DNA from: Antrihabitans auranticaus | Lineage (GTDB): Bacteria; Actinomycetota; Actinomycetes; Mycobacteriales; Mycobacteriaceae | Reading direction: 5' to 3' | NCBI RefSeq assembly: GCF_016481275.1 | Contig: NZ_JAEMNW010000005.1 | Coordinates: 186,001 to 250,000 of the forward strand | DNA: 64,000 nucleotides | Shown: positions 30,030 to 38,628 of the stretch, in pieces | How the letters are laid out: every line of letters begins with the position of its first letter | Position numbering within the stretch: the stretch's first letter is position 1 | Notes under the pieces: generated by a model | The model's input: only the letters and a program-made list of their open reading frames with translations | What the model was told of the DNA's origin: nothing | Database searches by the model: none | Program-made: the position numbers and the translations under genes

Positions 30030-30848
30030 TCAGCTCGACCGAAGATCGGAGATCCGGTCGGCAACGGCTGCCGCTGTCGCCGGTCGATTCTCGACCGGCG
30101 CAATGCACGCATCGACGAGCGATCGCTCGGCCTTGCTGAGCGCTCCCGACGCCCGTGCCCTGCCGGAAACGACGGCACGGATGGCGAGCATAGGCTGCCC
30201 GACCGGCAGCTCGCCGTACAGCCCCTCACCGGTGAGCGCCCGATTGATAGTGGCGCCGAGTGCCCAGATATCGCTTGCGCGAGAGGGCATTTCGCCCTGT
30301 AGCAGGTCGGGGTCGAGATACTCGACCGAGGTTGCGGGCGCAAAACTCGTCACGCTGCTCTGCGAGCTGAGCACTCGAACGAGGCCGAGATCGGACAACT
30401 TGCCGCCCGTGTCGGAGACCATGATGTTTGCGGGTTTCACGTCGCCGTGCACCATGCCGTGCTCGTGCAGTTCGTGCACGGCGCGCGCTGCATCCTCGAG
30501 CGCGCGCAGGACATCAGCGCGCGAGAGCTTGCGCGTCGGAGCCGCGAGCGACCCCAGCGGAAAGTACTCCATGGCGTAGAGAAAGTTGTCTTCGAGCACC
30601 GCGTCGTAGATTTGGACCAGCCGCGGCGACCGGACCGCCGCGAACGCACGCAGTTCGCGGACACCGCGCCGGTAGTCGTCTTTGCTGATGTGATCGCTGA
30701 AGACCTTCAACGCGACGCGGTCGGTCGAGAGCCCCAGCCGCGCAGGGGGTTCGGCGAGGTAGAACCGGCCATTGTTACCTTCGCCCAGGACACCCAGAAT
30801 CCGGTAGTCCGCGATGGCCGCTGGGATGGGTTTCGCTTCGACGGGCAT
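30030..30848 (-). CDS. soluble Ser/Thr protein kinase
   Basis: Protein of 272 residues consisting of one Hanks-type kinase domain with no membrane helix or sensor domain. The Gly-rich loop is GEGNNG (22-27), the ATP lysine Lys48 in VALKVF, the catalytic loop HGDVKPAN (Asp136), and the metal motif is DLG (153-155) instead of DFG. The DIWALG helix is present. All catalytic residues remain, so activity is likely. Neighbours with FHA domains (the ABC exporter downstream, the zinc-ribbon protein at 33032) are natural substrates or readers. Divergent from the proton antiporter 83 bases away. Confidence 0.88.
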   Translation of the reverse strand: MPVEAKPIPAAIADYRILGVLGEGNNGRFYLAEPPARLGLSTDRVALKVFSDHISKDDYRRGVRELRAFAAVRSPRLVQIYDAVLEDNFLYAMEYFPLGSLAAPTRKLSRADVLRALEDAARAVHELHEHGMVHGDVKPANIMVSDTGGKLSDLGLVRVLSSQSSVTSFAPATSVEYLDPDLLQGEMPSRASDIWALGATINRALTGEGLYGELPVGQPMLAIRAVVSGRARASGALSKAERSLVDACIAPVENRPATAAAVADRISDLRSS

Positions 30849-30931
30849 GTGGACCTCTGCTTCTCGGGGCGATCGGCTGTTTGTCGTGCGCTATGTGGAG
30901 TTGGCGTACCAATCATGGTGAACTCTTGGGC

Positions 30932-33028
30932 GTGGGACACATCTTCGCGTTCGTTCTTCTCGACATCGCCGTGATCATCGTCGTTGCCCGGCTGTTCGGC
31001 CGGATAGCGCGATACTTCCGCCAACCCGCGGTGGTCGGCGAAATCGTTGCCGGAATCGCACTCGGACCAAGTCTCCTCGGACTGATCTCCGTGCAAATCG
31101 GCGACCACATGCGACCGCTGAATGAACACCTGTTTCCCGTCGACGTCGTTCCCTATCTCAAGATACTTGCCCAGCTGGGCTTGGTCCTCTTCATGTTCAT
31201 CGTGGGTCTCGAATTGGATGTCGCTCTGATTCGCGGACGGGAACGCCGAGCCGGGACGATCTCGCTCGCGTCGATCGTCCTGCCGTTCGCCCTGGGCGCA
31301 GCGGCCACGCTGATCCTGCATCCGTTGCACGACGAGGTCGACGGAAAGCCGGTCACCTTGCTCGCGCTGATGCTGTTCATGGGCGTCGCTATGTCGATTA
31401 CGGCGTTTCCCGTACTTGCCCGAATATTGGCCGAACGAAAGATGAATCGGACAACCGTCGGCGTTCTCGCCCTCGCCGCGGCAGCAGTGGACGACATCCT
31501 GGCGTGGACCCTGCTCGCGTTCGTGATCGCAGTCGTGGCAGGCGACAGCCCGTGGGCAGTCCTGCGGATCGTCGCACTCTCGGCCCTGTTCGCCGCCGTC
31601 ATGTTCGGCGTCGTCAAACCACAACTCGCACGGCTGCTCGACTGGTACAAGCGCGCGGGACGCGTCACACCCGACATGCTGGCAATCATTCTCGTAGGAA
31701 TCCTGTTGTCCGCGTTGATTACCGAACGGATCGGCATCCACGAGATCTTCGGCGCCTTCCTCTTCGGTGCGATCATGCCGCGCAAGGGTGCCCAGGAGTT
31801 CACCCGGGAAATTCTCGACCGGCTGGAGCAGATGAGCGTCCTGCTCCTGCTGCCGATCTTCTTCGTCGTCGCGGGATTCGGCGTCAATCTCCGCGCGTTC
31901 AAGGACCCCGGCCTGCTGTGGCAACTTGCGCTGATCCTGGCTGCCGCGATCGTCGGCAAGTTCGTCGGTGCGTTCGTGGGCGCACGGATGCAGCGCATGC
32001 CGGTGCAGCAGAGTGCAGCGATTGCCGTCTTGATGAACACCCGCGGCCTTACCGAGCTCGTCATCCTTCTGGTCGGCAAGCAACTCGGGGTGCTCGATAC
32101 CGCGATGTTCACGATGATGGTCGTGATGGCCCTCGTCACCACCGCGATCACGGAGCCGCTGCTGCGAATCGTGTACCCCGACAAAGCCGTCCAGCGCGAC
32201 ATCGACGCGACGACCAAGGCAGCGCTCGGATCCGAGCAAACCTATCGCGCGCTCGTCGTCGTCGACGGCCCGCCCGGCGTCACGACCGATCGCATGCTCC
32301 GACTTGCCGCCGCGGCCGCAGCGGGGCGGGAACCCCGCGAGATTCTGCTTTCGCGGTTCCTCGTCACCGAAGACAGCGACCTCCCGGAAATCGGCGCCGG
32401 CGCGTTGCCCGACCTCGCCGGCATGGCCGAGGCCGTCGAGGCGCTCGAAGCGTTCGCCGACCGAACCGAGATCACCACCGTTCCGATCAGAGTCCTCTGC
32501 CGCTTCAGTTCGGACCCGGGCGGTGACCTCGTCCGCCAGATTGCCGCCTCGGGCGCGGAAGTCGTACTGGTCAGTGAGGATTGGGTGCGCCGCAACCCGG
32601 AGGGCTTCGAACGACTCGACGCCGTCGTCGTGCTCATCGTGCCGGCAGAGCTTCCCGACGTGTGGCTGGCCGCGGGAACCGAGGCCGCCCTCGCGCTGTC
32701 GGCCGGCAAGGTCCTCGTGCGCGACGATGGCAGCAGCGACGGCACCCGCGGAGTCCTCGTCGCGGCCCGCGCAGCGGCGTACGGTCGAATTCCGCTGAGC
32801 GCGATCATTTCCGGTTCCGACGGAAAGACTCGGCGCAAACTCAACTACTCGCTGGAACCGCTGCACACGTCCGGTACGGCATTCGAGATCGATTCGGTTG
32901 TGCCGACGGGAGATTCGATCGGTGTGGTGGCACGAATCGTGGATCGTACCGGTGGCTCAGGCCTCAACTTGCGCGATGAGATAGCCGCCATCGTCGACGG
33001 CCTGGACGCGGCCAGCGGATCGCGCTGA
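30932..33028 (+). CDS. CPA2 cation:proton antiporter with C-terminal USP-like domain
   Basis: Membrane protein of 698 residues. About 12 helices cover residues 1-410 and include the transport motif A-V-D-D-I (Asp187-Asp188) of electrogenic CPA2 exchangers and the sequence MNTRGLTELVIL typical of the family. The C-terminal 260 residues are cytoplasmic and resemble a universal-stress-protein module (ALVVVDGPPG, then LVREDGSSDGT-like loops). GTG start at 30932; TTG two codons earlier is possible. It would exchange Na+ or K+ for protons. Divergent from the Ser/Thr kinase and convergent (3-base gap) with the FHA protein, which suggests shared regulation. Confidence 0.88.
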   Translation: MGHIFAFVLLDIAVIIVVARLFGRIARYFRQPAVVGEIVAGIALGPSLLGLISVQIGDHMRPLNEHLFPVDVVPYLKILAQLGLVLFMFIVGLELDVALIRGRERRAGTISLASIVLPFALGAAATLILHPLHDEVDGKPVTLLALMLFMGVAMSITAFPVLARILAERKMNRTTVGVLALAAAAVDDILAWTLLAFVIAVVAGDSPWAVLRIVALSALFAAVMFGVVKPQLARLLDWYKRAGRVTPDMLAIILVGILLSALITERIGIHEIFGAFLFGAIMPRKGAQEFTREILDRLEQMSVLLLLPIFFVVAGFGVNLRAFKDPGLLWQLALILAAAIVGKFVGAFVGARMQRMPVQQSAAIAVLMNTRGLTELVILLVGKQLGVLDTAMFTMMVVMALVTTAITEPLLRIVYPDKAVQRDIDATTKAALGSEQTYRALVVVDGPPGVTTDRMLRLAAAAAAGREPREILLSRFLVTEDSDLPEIGAGALPDLAGMAEAVEALEAFADRTEITTVPIRVLCRFSSDPGGDLVRQIAASGAEVVLVSEDWVRRNPEGFERLDAVVVLIVPAELPDVWLAAGTEAALALSAGKVLVRDDGSSDGTRGVLVAARAAAYGRIPLSAIISGSDGKTRRKLNYSLEPLHTSGTAFEIDSVVPTGDSIGVVARIVDRTGGSGLNLRDEIAAIVDGLDAASGSR

Positions 33029-33031
33029 CGC

Positions 33032-34321
33032 CTACAGGTGCGCGTGCGGTGAATCGAAGGTGATGGTCCTGCCGCCGATGGAAATTTCGGCGCCGGGGGC
33101 CAGCATGAAAGGCTGACGCGGCTGCAAGGTCCGCCAGTCGCGGTAGCCGGGCATCCTGACATGCGTGCCGTTGGTGGACCCGAGGTCGACGACTGCCACA
33201 TCCCACTCGATGAGGCGAATCTCTGCATGCGCGCGTGACATGCCACCCGCACGGTCCGCCAGCCGGATCGGAGTCAATCCCGCGCGCACCGAGTCGGACG
33301 TTTCCGGCTCGCGGCCGATGACGCAATCGCCGTGCAGGATGAACGTCTGGCCGTCGTCGACGACAAGGAAGCCCAACGGGGGGCGCTGACCTTCGGAGAT
33401 GATCTGGGTTTCGTTCATCCGCAGACCGCAGAGCCTGCAGAAGGCGACGCGCGGGTCGTTCAGATGCCCGCGGGCGCACTTGATGCCACGAACGCGAATG
33501 TCGCCTGCGAGTTTGCTCGGAACCTCCGTGTCCACGGTCGGTTTGAGGTCCGCAATCGAATTCGCGATCGGCAACGGTTTACGTGCCGGTGGCGGCTTTT
33601 CGTCGAGTGTGAACTGATGAAAGTTCTCGGGCTCGACGAGCACGACATCCTTCGCCGGGGGCGGGACGAATTCTTCGCTGAAGACATCCGCCTTTCGCGT
33701 TTGCTCCTCGACCGGTGCCCTCTTGCGATCCGGTTTCTTCAGCTCCGGAGTTTTCTCGACCGGCGCCTTCTTTTCCTGCGCTGTAGCAGCGGCCGGCGCC
33801 GCAGGGGCAGTTCCGAGCCAGACCATGGCACCGGCACCCTTGGCGACACCTTCGACGAGCGATCCGATGCCGCGCTGAGACAACAACTTCGGCGCGCCTC
33901 GACCTTCGACGACGAAGAGACCCGCTGCACCCGTTGTGTCGACGATCCGGTCGACGGAAAATGCGGCATCTCGGCCGCGGATCGGTTCCGGGCGCCCCGA
34001 CTCGTTCCCGATGAGCGCAGTCACGTCACCGTGCAGAAAAACCGCAAGCCCGGACTCGACGGGCGACAGCACACCGAATTCGACATTGTCGTCCTGTTCG
34101 CCGACCCACCGGGCGGCCAACCGGGCGAACGCACGACCGAACAGATCGCCGTCGATATCGAAGGCTTGCGTGATGAGCTCGTTCAGTTCCAGCCAGGTCT
34201 TGGCGGCCCGCGAATCGGTCGTCAGGTCCGATGAATCGCGATGCGGGACAACAACGACGGCACCTGCCCTGGTCGCGACAAGGTGACCTCCTGCAACCAC
34301 CTCGACCTGGCGTGGTGTCAC
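33032..34321 (-). CDS. FHA-domain protein with zinc-ribbon-like cysteines
   Basis: Protein of 429 residues, cytoplasmic. Residues 1-190 form an uncharacterised N-terminal domain; residues 190-270 are Lys/Pro/Glu-rich. A C-A-R-G-H ... C-x2-C pattern at about 281-296 looks like a small metal-binding ribbon. The C-terminus (about 325-425) is an FHA domain with VIGREPETSDSV, SRAHAEI and STNGTHV, which contact phosphothreonine. The GTG at 34321 overlaps the stop of the upstream membrane gene (GTGA). Third gene of the 36343-33032 operon. It may read phosphorylation by the kinase at 30030. Confidence 0.8.
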   Translation of the reverse strand: MTPRQVEVVAGGHLVATRAGAVVVVPHRDSSDLTTDSRAAKTWLELNELITQAFDIDGDLFGRAFARLAARWVGEQDDNVEFGVLSPVESGLAVFLHGDVTALIGNESGRPEPIRGRDAAFSVDRIVDTTGAAGLFVVEGRGAPKLLSQRGIGSLVEGVAKGAGAMVWLGTAPAAPAAATAQEKKAPVEKTPELKKPDRKRAPVEEQTRKADVFSEEFVPPPAKDVVLVEPENFHQFTLDEKPPPARKPLPIANSIADLKPTVDTEVPSKLAGDIRVRGIKCARGHLNDPRVAFCRLCGLRMNETQIISEGQRPPLGFLVVDDGQTFILHGDCVIGREPETSDSVRAGLTPIRLADRAGGMSRAHAEIRLIEWDVAVVDLGSTNGTHVRMPGYRDWRTLQPRQPFMLAPGAEISIGGRTITFDSPHAHL

Positions 34322-34761
34322 ATGAACCGCCCTCCCGCAAAGCGCCAGCGGTGGAACACCAACCGCATTGGTCCGTTGACGATTAGCCAGAATACCAACC
34401 ACGTGATGATGAACTGGATCAAGAATGCGGTGAGTGTCGGCCGAATGTCCTCGTGTACGACGATCGTCGTGTGCCGCACCAGCAGCCAGACGACTATCCC
34501 TTCGTTGACGATCGTCAGCAACCCGAACAGGGTCGGCCAGTCCTTCTCCCAGCGAAATTGCTGCAAGCCGTGATAGACGAACTCCCACAGCACCCCGACC
34601 AGCACGGTGGTCAGAAGGACCGTCAGCGTGACGCGGTAGCTCTGCGCAATCGAGAGATCACCGGTGGGCAAGAACGGCGTGATGACCAGCGCGACAAAGA
34701 AACCGATCAGGCCCAGCCCGAGGATTCGGGTCTGTAATCGCCCGTTCAGCGTTGGCAGCAT
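34318..34761 (-). CDS. four-helix integral membrane protein
   Basis: Protein of 147 residues with four predicted membrane helices (about 13-33, 45-65, 76-96, 108-130) and short loops. No family recognised. It starts 7 bases after the oxidoreductase stop and overlaps the FHA protein start by four bases, so the three are one operon. Confidence 0.75.
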   Translation of the reverse strand: MLPTLNGRLQTRILGLGLIGFFVALVITPFLPTGDLSIAQSYRVTLTVLLTTVLVGVLWEFVYHGLQQFRWEKDWPTLFGLLTIVNEGIVVWLLVRHTTIVVHEDIRPTLTAFLIQFIITWLVFWLIVNGPMRLVFHRWRFAGGRFM

Positions 34762-34768
34762 CAGCCCC

Positions 34769-36343
34769 TCAGATCCTCTTGTTTCTTACCCACGACCACC
34801 ATTGACTCGTCGATCGCAATGGTCCCATACGGCGCACGAAGCCGTTCGCGGCAAGATCGTCGGCAATCTCCTGGGCGGCGATCTGCAGGCCGAGGAACGT
34901 ATCGACGCCAGGAAAATACCCGCCGAGCGTCGCCGTTCCCGACGCATAGATTCGCCCGGTGCCACTGCGCGTGCCGATGAGTTCGAAGGTGCGATCGACG
35001 TCGAGGCGGCCGACCGGGTTGCGCCCCGCCCCGGTGTGATCGAGGAGGTCGGCGAGTAGGCGATGCTCGCGGATGTCTGCTTCCAGGCCGGTGCAGTCGA
35101 CGACGTAGTCGCTCGGAATATCGAACGGCTGAGTGGGCGGCGGATACGGGAGCGGTGCAGTGGGGTCGGGCACGATCGTCGAGATCACACCCTGACCGTT
35201 CGGTGCGGGCCGCAGATTCTTCGCGGTGCCGGCCATCACCTGATACCAGCCCTCGGCGCGACCGCGGCGCAACTGCTCCTGCCAGTTTTTGCGGACCGGG
35301 GTGTTCGTGCCGCCCATTTCTTTGTAGGCAGCTGCCCGCTCCTGCCCCTCGAGCTTTCGCACCTTTGCCTTGAGCTGACCGCCCCACACCGACTTCGGAT
35401 AGTTGAAGCCCTGATACGCCCAACCATCGCCGCCTTTGCGGCGCTTGAAAACACTTTCGCCGTGCGAGCCGGCCACGTAGGTGCGGAACAGATGCAGGAT
35501 CCGGGTTTGCAGACCTAACCGGTCACGGTCATCGATCAGCCGCTGGAGCACGCGGGACGCGACGATTCCACTGCCCCGGATCATCACCGTTCCCGGACGC
35601 CGTTGCAGCGATTGGTACATGTGCTCGTGCGGTTCGTAGGCGTTGACCACCTTCGAAGGGTCCTGATACTTCTCGCGGTACTCCTGGAGGTCGTCGAGCA
35701 TTTTCAGACCCGGGTACCCGACGGCAACGTGGACATAGGTACTGCGGAAGGCGACCCGTTTGGTCGGTGCCGTTCCTGGTGCCGGGGTGAGAATCGTGAA
35801 GTACCCGCCACCAGCGCGACGGCGGATCATCCGCACAGCGCCGTTACGCAACGACTCCGCGTATCCGACGCGGTGGTACTCCTTCTCCATCGACTCGAAG
35901 GCATGGCCTGCCCGCGGCGTGTAGAAATCGGCGAAGACCGGTTCGACGAGAACCTGCCACAGGGGCGCGACGAATCCGCCGAGCGATTTGGCGGAGAACG
36001 CTTCTCGCACCGCGTAGGACGGGAACCCCCAGATGTTGTCCGGCGTCGACGCGGAATCAGAGCGCAACCGCTCCTGGCGCGGGATCTGCGAAACACGCGT
36101 CAGATACTCGTAACTCGACCACGGCACCGTCTGCGGCCCGAGAACGGCCATCGCCGAAGCCGGCACGCCGTAGATGCGGAGCGTATCGAAGGTGACGAAC
36201 GAACCGATGCCACTACCGACCGTCACGAACGGCACGTCGACGATCGGGATTCCGGCCTGGCCGACCATGTCGTCGGTCCAGACATCGGTGTCGATCAACG
36301 CCTGGTTGAGATCGCCTCGCATTTTCGCGATGCTACCCGGCAC
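34769..36343 (-). CDS. putative FAD/NAD(P)-binding oxidoreductase
   Basis: Protein of 524 residues with an N-terminal dinucleotide-binding turn (VTVGSGIGSF), a second turn in the middle (VMIRGSGIVASRVLQRL) and a late VVDCTGLEADIR plus RIYASGTATLGGYFPG stretch, an arrangement seen in two-dinucleotide flavoproteins. The first motif is placed unusually far in (about residue 41) and lacks the full GxGxxG charge pattern, so the cofactor is uncertain. GTG start at 36343; an ATG seven codons in is the alternative; no strong ribosome site for either. Upstream gene of an operon with a membrane protein and an FHA protein. Substrate unknown. Confidence 0.65.
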   Translation of the reverse strand: MPGSIAKMRGDLNQALIDTDVWTDDMVGQAGIPIVDVPFVTVGSGIGSFVTFDTLRIYGVPASAMAVLGPQTVPWSSYEYLTRVSQIPRQERLRSDSASTPDNIWGFPSYAVREAFSAKSLGGFVAPLWQVLVEPVFADFYTPRAGHAFESMEKEYHRVGYAESLRNGAVRMIRRRAGGGYFTILTPAPGTAPTKRVAFRSTYVHVAVGYPGLKMLDDLQEYREKYQDPSKVVNAYEPHEHMYQSLQRRPGTVMIRGSGIVASRVLQRLIDDRDRLGLQTRILHLFRTYVAGSHGESVFKRRKGGDGWAYQGFNYPKSVWGGQLKAKVRKLEGQERAAAYKEMGGTNTPVRKNWQEQLRRGRAEGWYQVMAGTAKNLRPAPNGQGVISTIVPDPTAPLPYPPPTQPFDIPSDYVVDCTGLEADIREHRLLADLLDHTGAGRNPVGRLDVDRTFELIGTRSGTGRIYASGTATLGGYFPGVDTFLGLQIAAQEIADDLAANGFVRRMGPLRSTSQWWSWVRNKRI

Positions 36344-36413
36344 GAACAGCGCCTGGGTGCGCGCGGGAGAAACATCACGGGTACGTTATTTTCTCCGGCC
36401 GACTCGTTGCAAA

Positions 36414-36449
36414 CGAAATGCCCCCGGCATTGCTACCGAAGGCATTTCG
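36414..36449 (-). terminator. hairpin after esxT
   Basis: CGAAATGCC (36414-36422) and GGCATTTCG (36441-36449) make a perfect 9-bp stem 13 bases after the esxT stop; on the minus strand it is followed by TTTGC. It would end the ESX transcript before the island operon. Confidence 0.65.
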
Positions 36450-36462
36450 CGTGTGCGACAGG

Positions 36463-36768
36463 TCAGCCGAGGTTCAGCCACGACGTGGCGTTGCGGTCCT
36501 CGGTCGTCTGCATGTCCGCGGTGCCGTCACGAACGACACGGGCGATCGTGGCCAGAACGGTGTTCAACTCCATGCGCGCCTTGTCCCAGTCGGCCTGCAC
36601 CTGGTCATAGGCGATCGCCGCGTTCTCACTGGTCCAACTCGCACGAAGCGTATTCACGTGCCCCCGAAGCTCAGTCTGGGTGTCGTCCAAGACCTTTGAG
36701 GTGCGATCGATGGACTCCGCTAGCGCGTGCAGCTCGGGAAACTTGTATGTTGTCTGTCCTGATGCCAT
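36463..36768 (-). CDS. esxT: WXG100 protein, EsxT-like
   Basis: Protein of 101 residues with the helix-turn-helix of ESAT-6-type secreted proteins. The turn reads S-W-T-S-E-N-A, that is W-x-S in place of W-x-G, as the EsxT branch also lacks the glycine. The C-terminal helix carries an R/D-rich end. AGGAG precedes the ATG. It forms the presumed heterodimer with the EsxU-like protein encoded 68 bases upstream, and the order EccC - Rv3446c-like - EsxU - EsxT equals M. tuberculosis ESX-4. Confidence 0.88.
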   Translation of the reverse strand: MASGQTTYKFPELHALAESIDRTSKVLDDTQTELRGHVNTLRASWTSENAAIAYDQVQADWDKARMELNTVLATIARVVRDGTADMQTTEDRNATSWLNLG

Positions 36769-36836
36769 GGGGCTACTCCTATTGGGCTTTGCAAGAATGG
36801 AACGTGCTGGTTCGAACGCGGACTACGGGTGTGCAG

Positions 36837-37151
36837 TCAGGCGTTCATGTCGAGCGCGCCGCCGACACTGGCGATCTGCTGCGAATGATCTTCTTCCGCG
36901 GCCTTGTATCCCGTGTCGCACGCACGCAGCTGCTCGGCGATGATGCCCAGCTTTTCGTGAATCTTGCTCGTCGCGTCGTCGTAGCGCGCCATGAGAGCGG
37001 TGAATGCGCCGTGCGCATTTCCCTCCCACATCGACTGGCTGCCGGCGACCTCGCCGCGAAGAGCCTTGGCAATTCCGTCCAGAGTGTGGTTGACGTTGTC
37101 GACCTGCGTTGCCGAAGCGCGCATGATCTCGTCGGTAACCTGCAAAGACAT
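36837..37151 (-). CDS. esxU: WXG100 protein, EsxU-like
   Basis: Protein of 104 residues of the WXG100 family with the turn M-W-E-G-N. The ATG at 37151 follows CAGGAG and gives a standard length. It is the upstream member of the Esx pair; the downstream partner is EsxT-like. Secretion by the EccC-containing apparatus encoded further upstream is expected. The name is by position and turn motif. Confidence 0.87.
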   Translation of the reverse strand: MSLQVTDEIMRASATQVDNVNHTLDGIAKALRGEVAGSQSMWEGNAHGAFTALMARYDDATSKIHEKLGIIAEQLRACDTGYKAAEEDHSQQIASVGGALDMNA

Positions 37152-37290
37152 CGTGACTCCTGTTCCAGTGCCTCGGTGTGGCCGCCCCCCAGAGGAATGC
37201 GTCACATCACCCCTACATTCGATTGGACGCCGAAGGAGCCCAACCGGTTCCACCAATCCGGAAGTTTCTCGAGAACTCTTTTGCGGCTGA

Positions 37291-38628
37291 TCAACGCACG
37301 ACAATCATCGCCGCGACCAATTCTTCGCACTCCCCCGCCAGAGCTTCCCAGTCCCCCACCAACGACTGACAGCCGACACTTATCTGTGTGTCGCGGTCGA
37401 CAATAACATGCCACCTCACCTGCGAGTAGACGTCTGGAGACTCCCTATATGCGATGCCCCGACGGCCTCCGAAAACGACGTCGGGCTCGAGCGCACCGAG
37501 CTTCGAGGAGTGGCCACCGTCGGCGATTTGCTTCGCCAGATCCGTTACCACCCGGTCGTATCCCGACCCAGCATTCAGCACGGTCTGGATGACGATAATC
37601 CGCCGATCCGGCTCGTCCGTCGCAACGATTTCCAGACGCGAGGACCCCGAGGCATCCGCCGGATCAGACCGCCGCATCCGCCAACCCTCCGGCAGCTCGA
37701 CTCGCACCCTACCCAGCGCGATCTGCTGACCGACAGCCTTGGCCTGCGGTGCACCCTCGGGCGAATCATGTTGCAGTGCAACGACCGCGACAACCGTCGC
37801 CACCACGAGTCCGATCGCGCCCGCAGCGAGAAACGCCACGCGTGGCCTGTTTCGAGGCGGCTCCTCGATGGCCCACGAACTCGCGCGCACAGCCGGTACC
37901 GCTTCTGGAACGGCCGCAGGCTGACGCTCCGACCTGGCGAGACGGCGAGCGATCGACTGTGCGGGCACAAGATGGACCTTGTCGCGCCACGCAGTCTGCA
38001 GCTTCGCTACCAACTCGTCGTTGTCGCCGTCGTCGGCGACCAACACGGCGTCGATCGGGTCGGTTCCGGCAAGCCCCGCGATTTCGGCCGCGACATCGCC
38101 CGCCCGATCCGAGAGCTCCGAGCTACCGAGATCCAAAGACCTTTCGCACGAGAGTGATTCGAGCTCACCGGCGACTTGCCGAAGGCGAGTGACGGTTGTC
38201 CCGAGCAAACCACATTCGACGACGACCCAGTGGTCTCGGCCCGGGCCACGACCCCGCTGTTCTGCGAACGCCATCCCAGTGGCCAACGCCGTCGAAACGA
38301 GTTCGACTTCGTCGGCGTGCGGACGTGCAGCCGCGGCGATCACGCGCTGTCGCACCGAACCCCAGTAACTCGGGAACGTCAAAACGGCAATGTCCGGAGT
38401 GCCGGCGGCGTGCACTTCCCGAACGGCCTGCCGGACGAGCCTGGACAACGCATCGACCACTGCGATCATCTGCCCGTCGACGGCACAGTTACCGCTGTCG
38501 ACAAACCAGGTCGGCGGCGCGTCGACGAGAACGGCCTCGTCGACCCCGACCTTGCCGTCCCACTCGTGGTCTGCACTGCACGCCCAGACTCGCGCTTCGG
38601 TTAGGTGCACCGCGACCACCGCTGTCAC
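37291..38628 (-). CDS. type VII secretion-associated protein, Rv3446c-like
   Basis: Protein of 445 residues. The N-terminal 240 residues have a degenerate Hsp70/actin-like pattern (IAVLTFPSYWGSVRQRVI followed by VSTALATGMAFAEQ). One membrane helix lies at about 265-287 (AFLAAGAIGLVVATVVAVVAL), then a 155-residue extracytoplasmic domain. Rv3446c occupies the same place between eccC4 and esxU and has this layout. The GTG at 38628 overlaps the eccC stop (GTGA), so the two are translationally coupled. Function is not established; its conservation in ESX-4 loci suggests a structural or regulatory part of the machine. Confidence 0.83.
   Translation of the reverse strand: MTAVVAVHLTEARVWACSADHEWDGKVGVDEAVLVDAPPTWFVDSGNCAVDGQMIAVVDALSRLVRQAVREVHAAGTPDIAVLTFPSYWGSVRQRVIAAAARPHADEVELVSTALATGMAFAEQRGRGPGRDHWVVVECGLLGTTVTRLRQVAGELESLSCERSLDLGSSELSDRAGDVAAEIAGLAGTDPIDAVLVADDGDNDELVAKLQTAWRDKVHLVPAQSIARRLARSERQPAAVPEAVPAVRASSWAIEEPPRNRPRVAFLAAGAIGLVVATVVAVVALQHDSPEGAPQAKAVGQQIALGRVRVELPEGWRMRRSDPADASGSSRLEIVATDEPDRRIIVIQTVLNAGSGYDRVVTDLAKQIADGGHSSKLGALEPDVVFGGRRGIAYRESPDVYSQVRWHVIVDRDTQISVGCQSLVGDWEALAGECEELVAAMIVVR

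Noticed and set aside
30707-32866. Long minus-strand open frame opposite the proton antiporter
   Set aside because: The antiporter gives clear membrane helices and family motifs; the opposite frame is charged low-complexity sequence that would also overlap the kinase.
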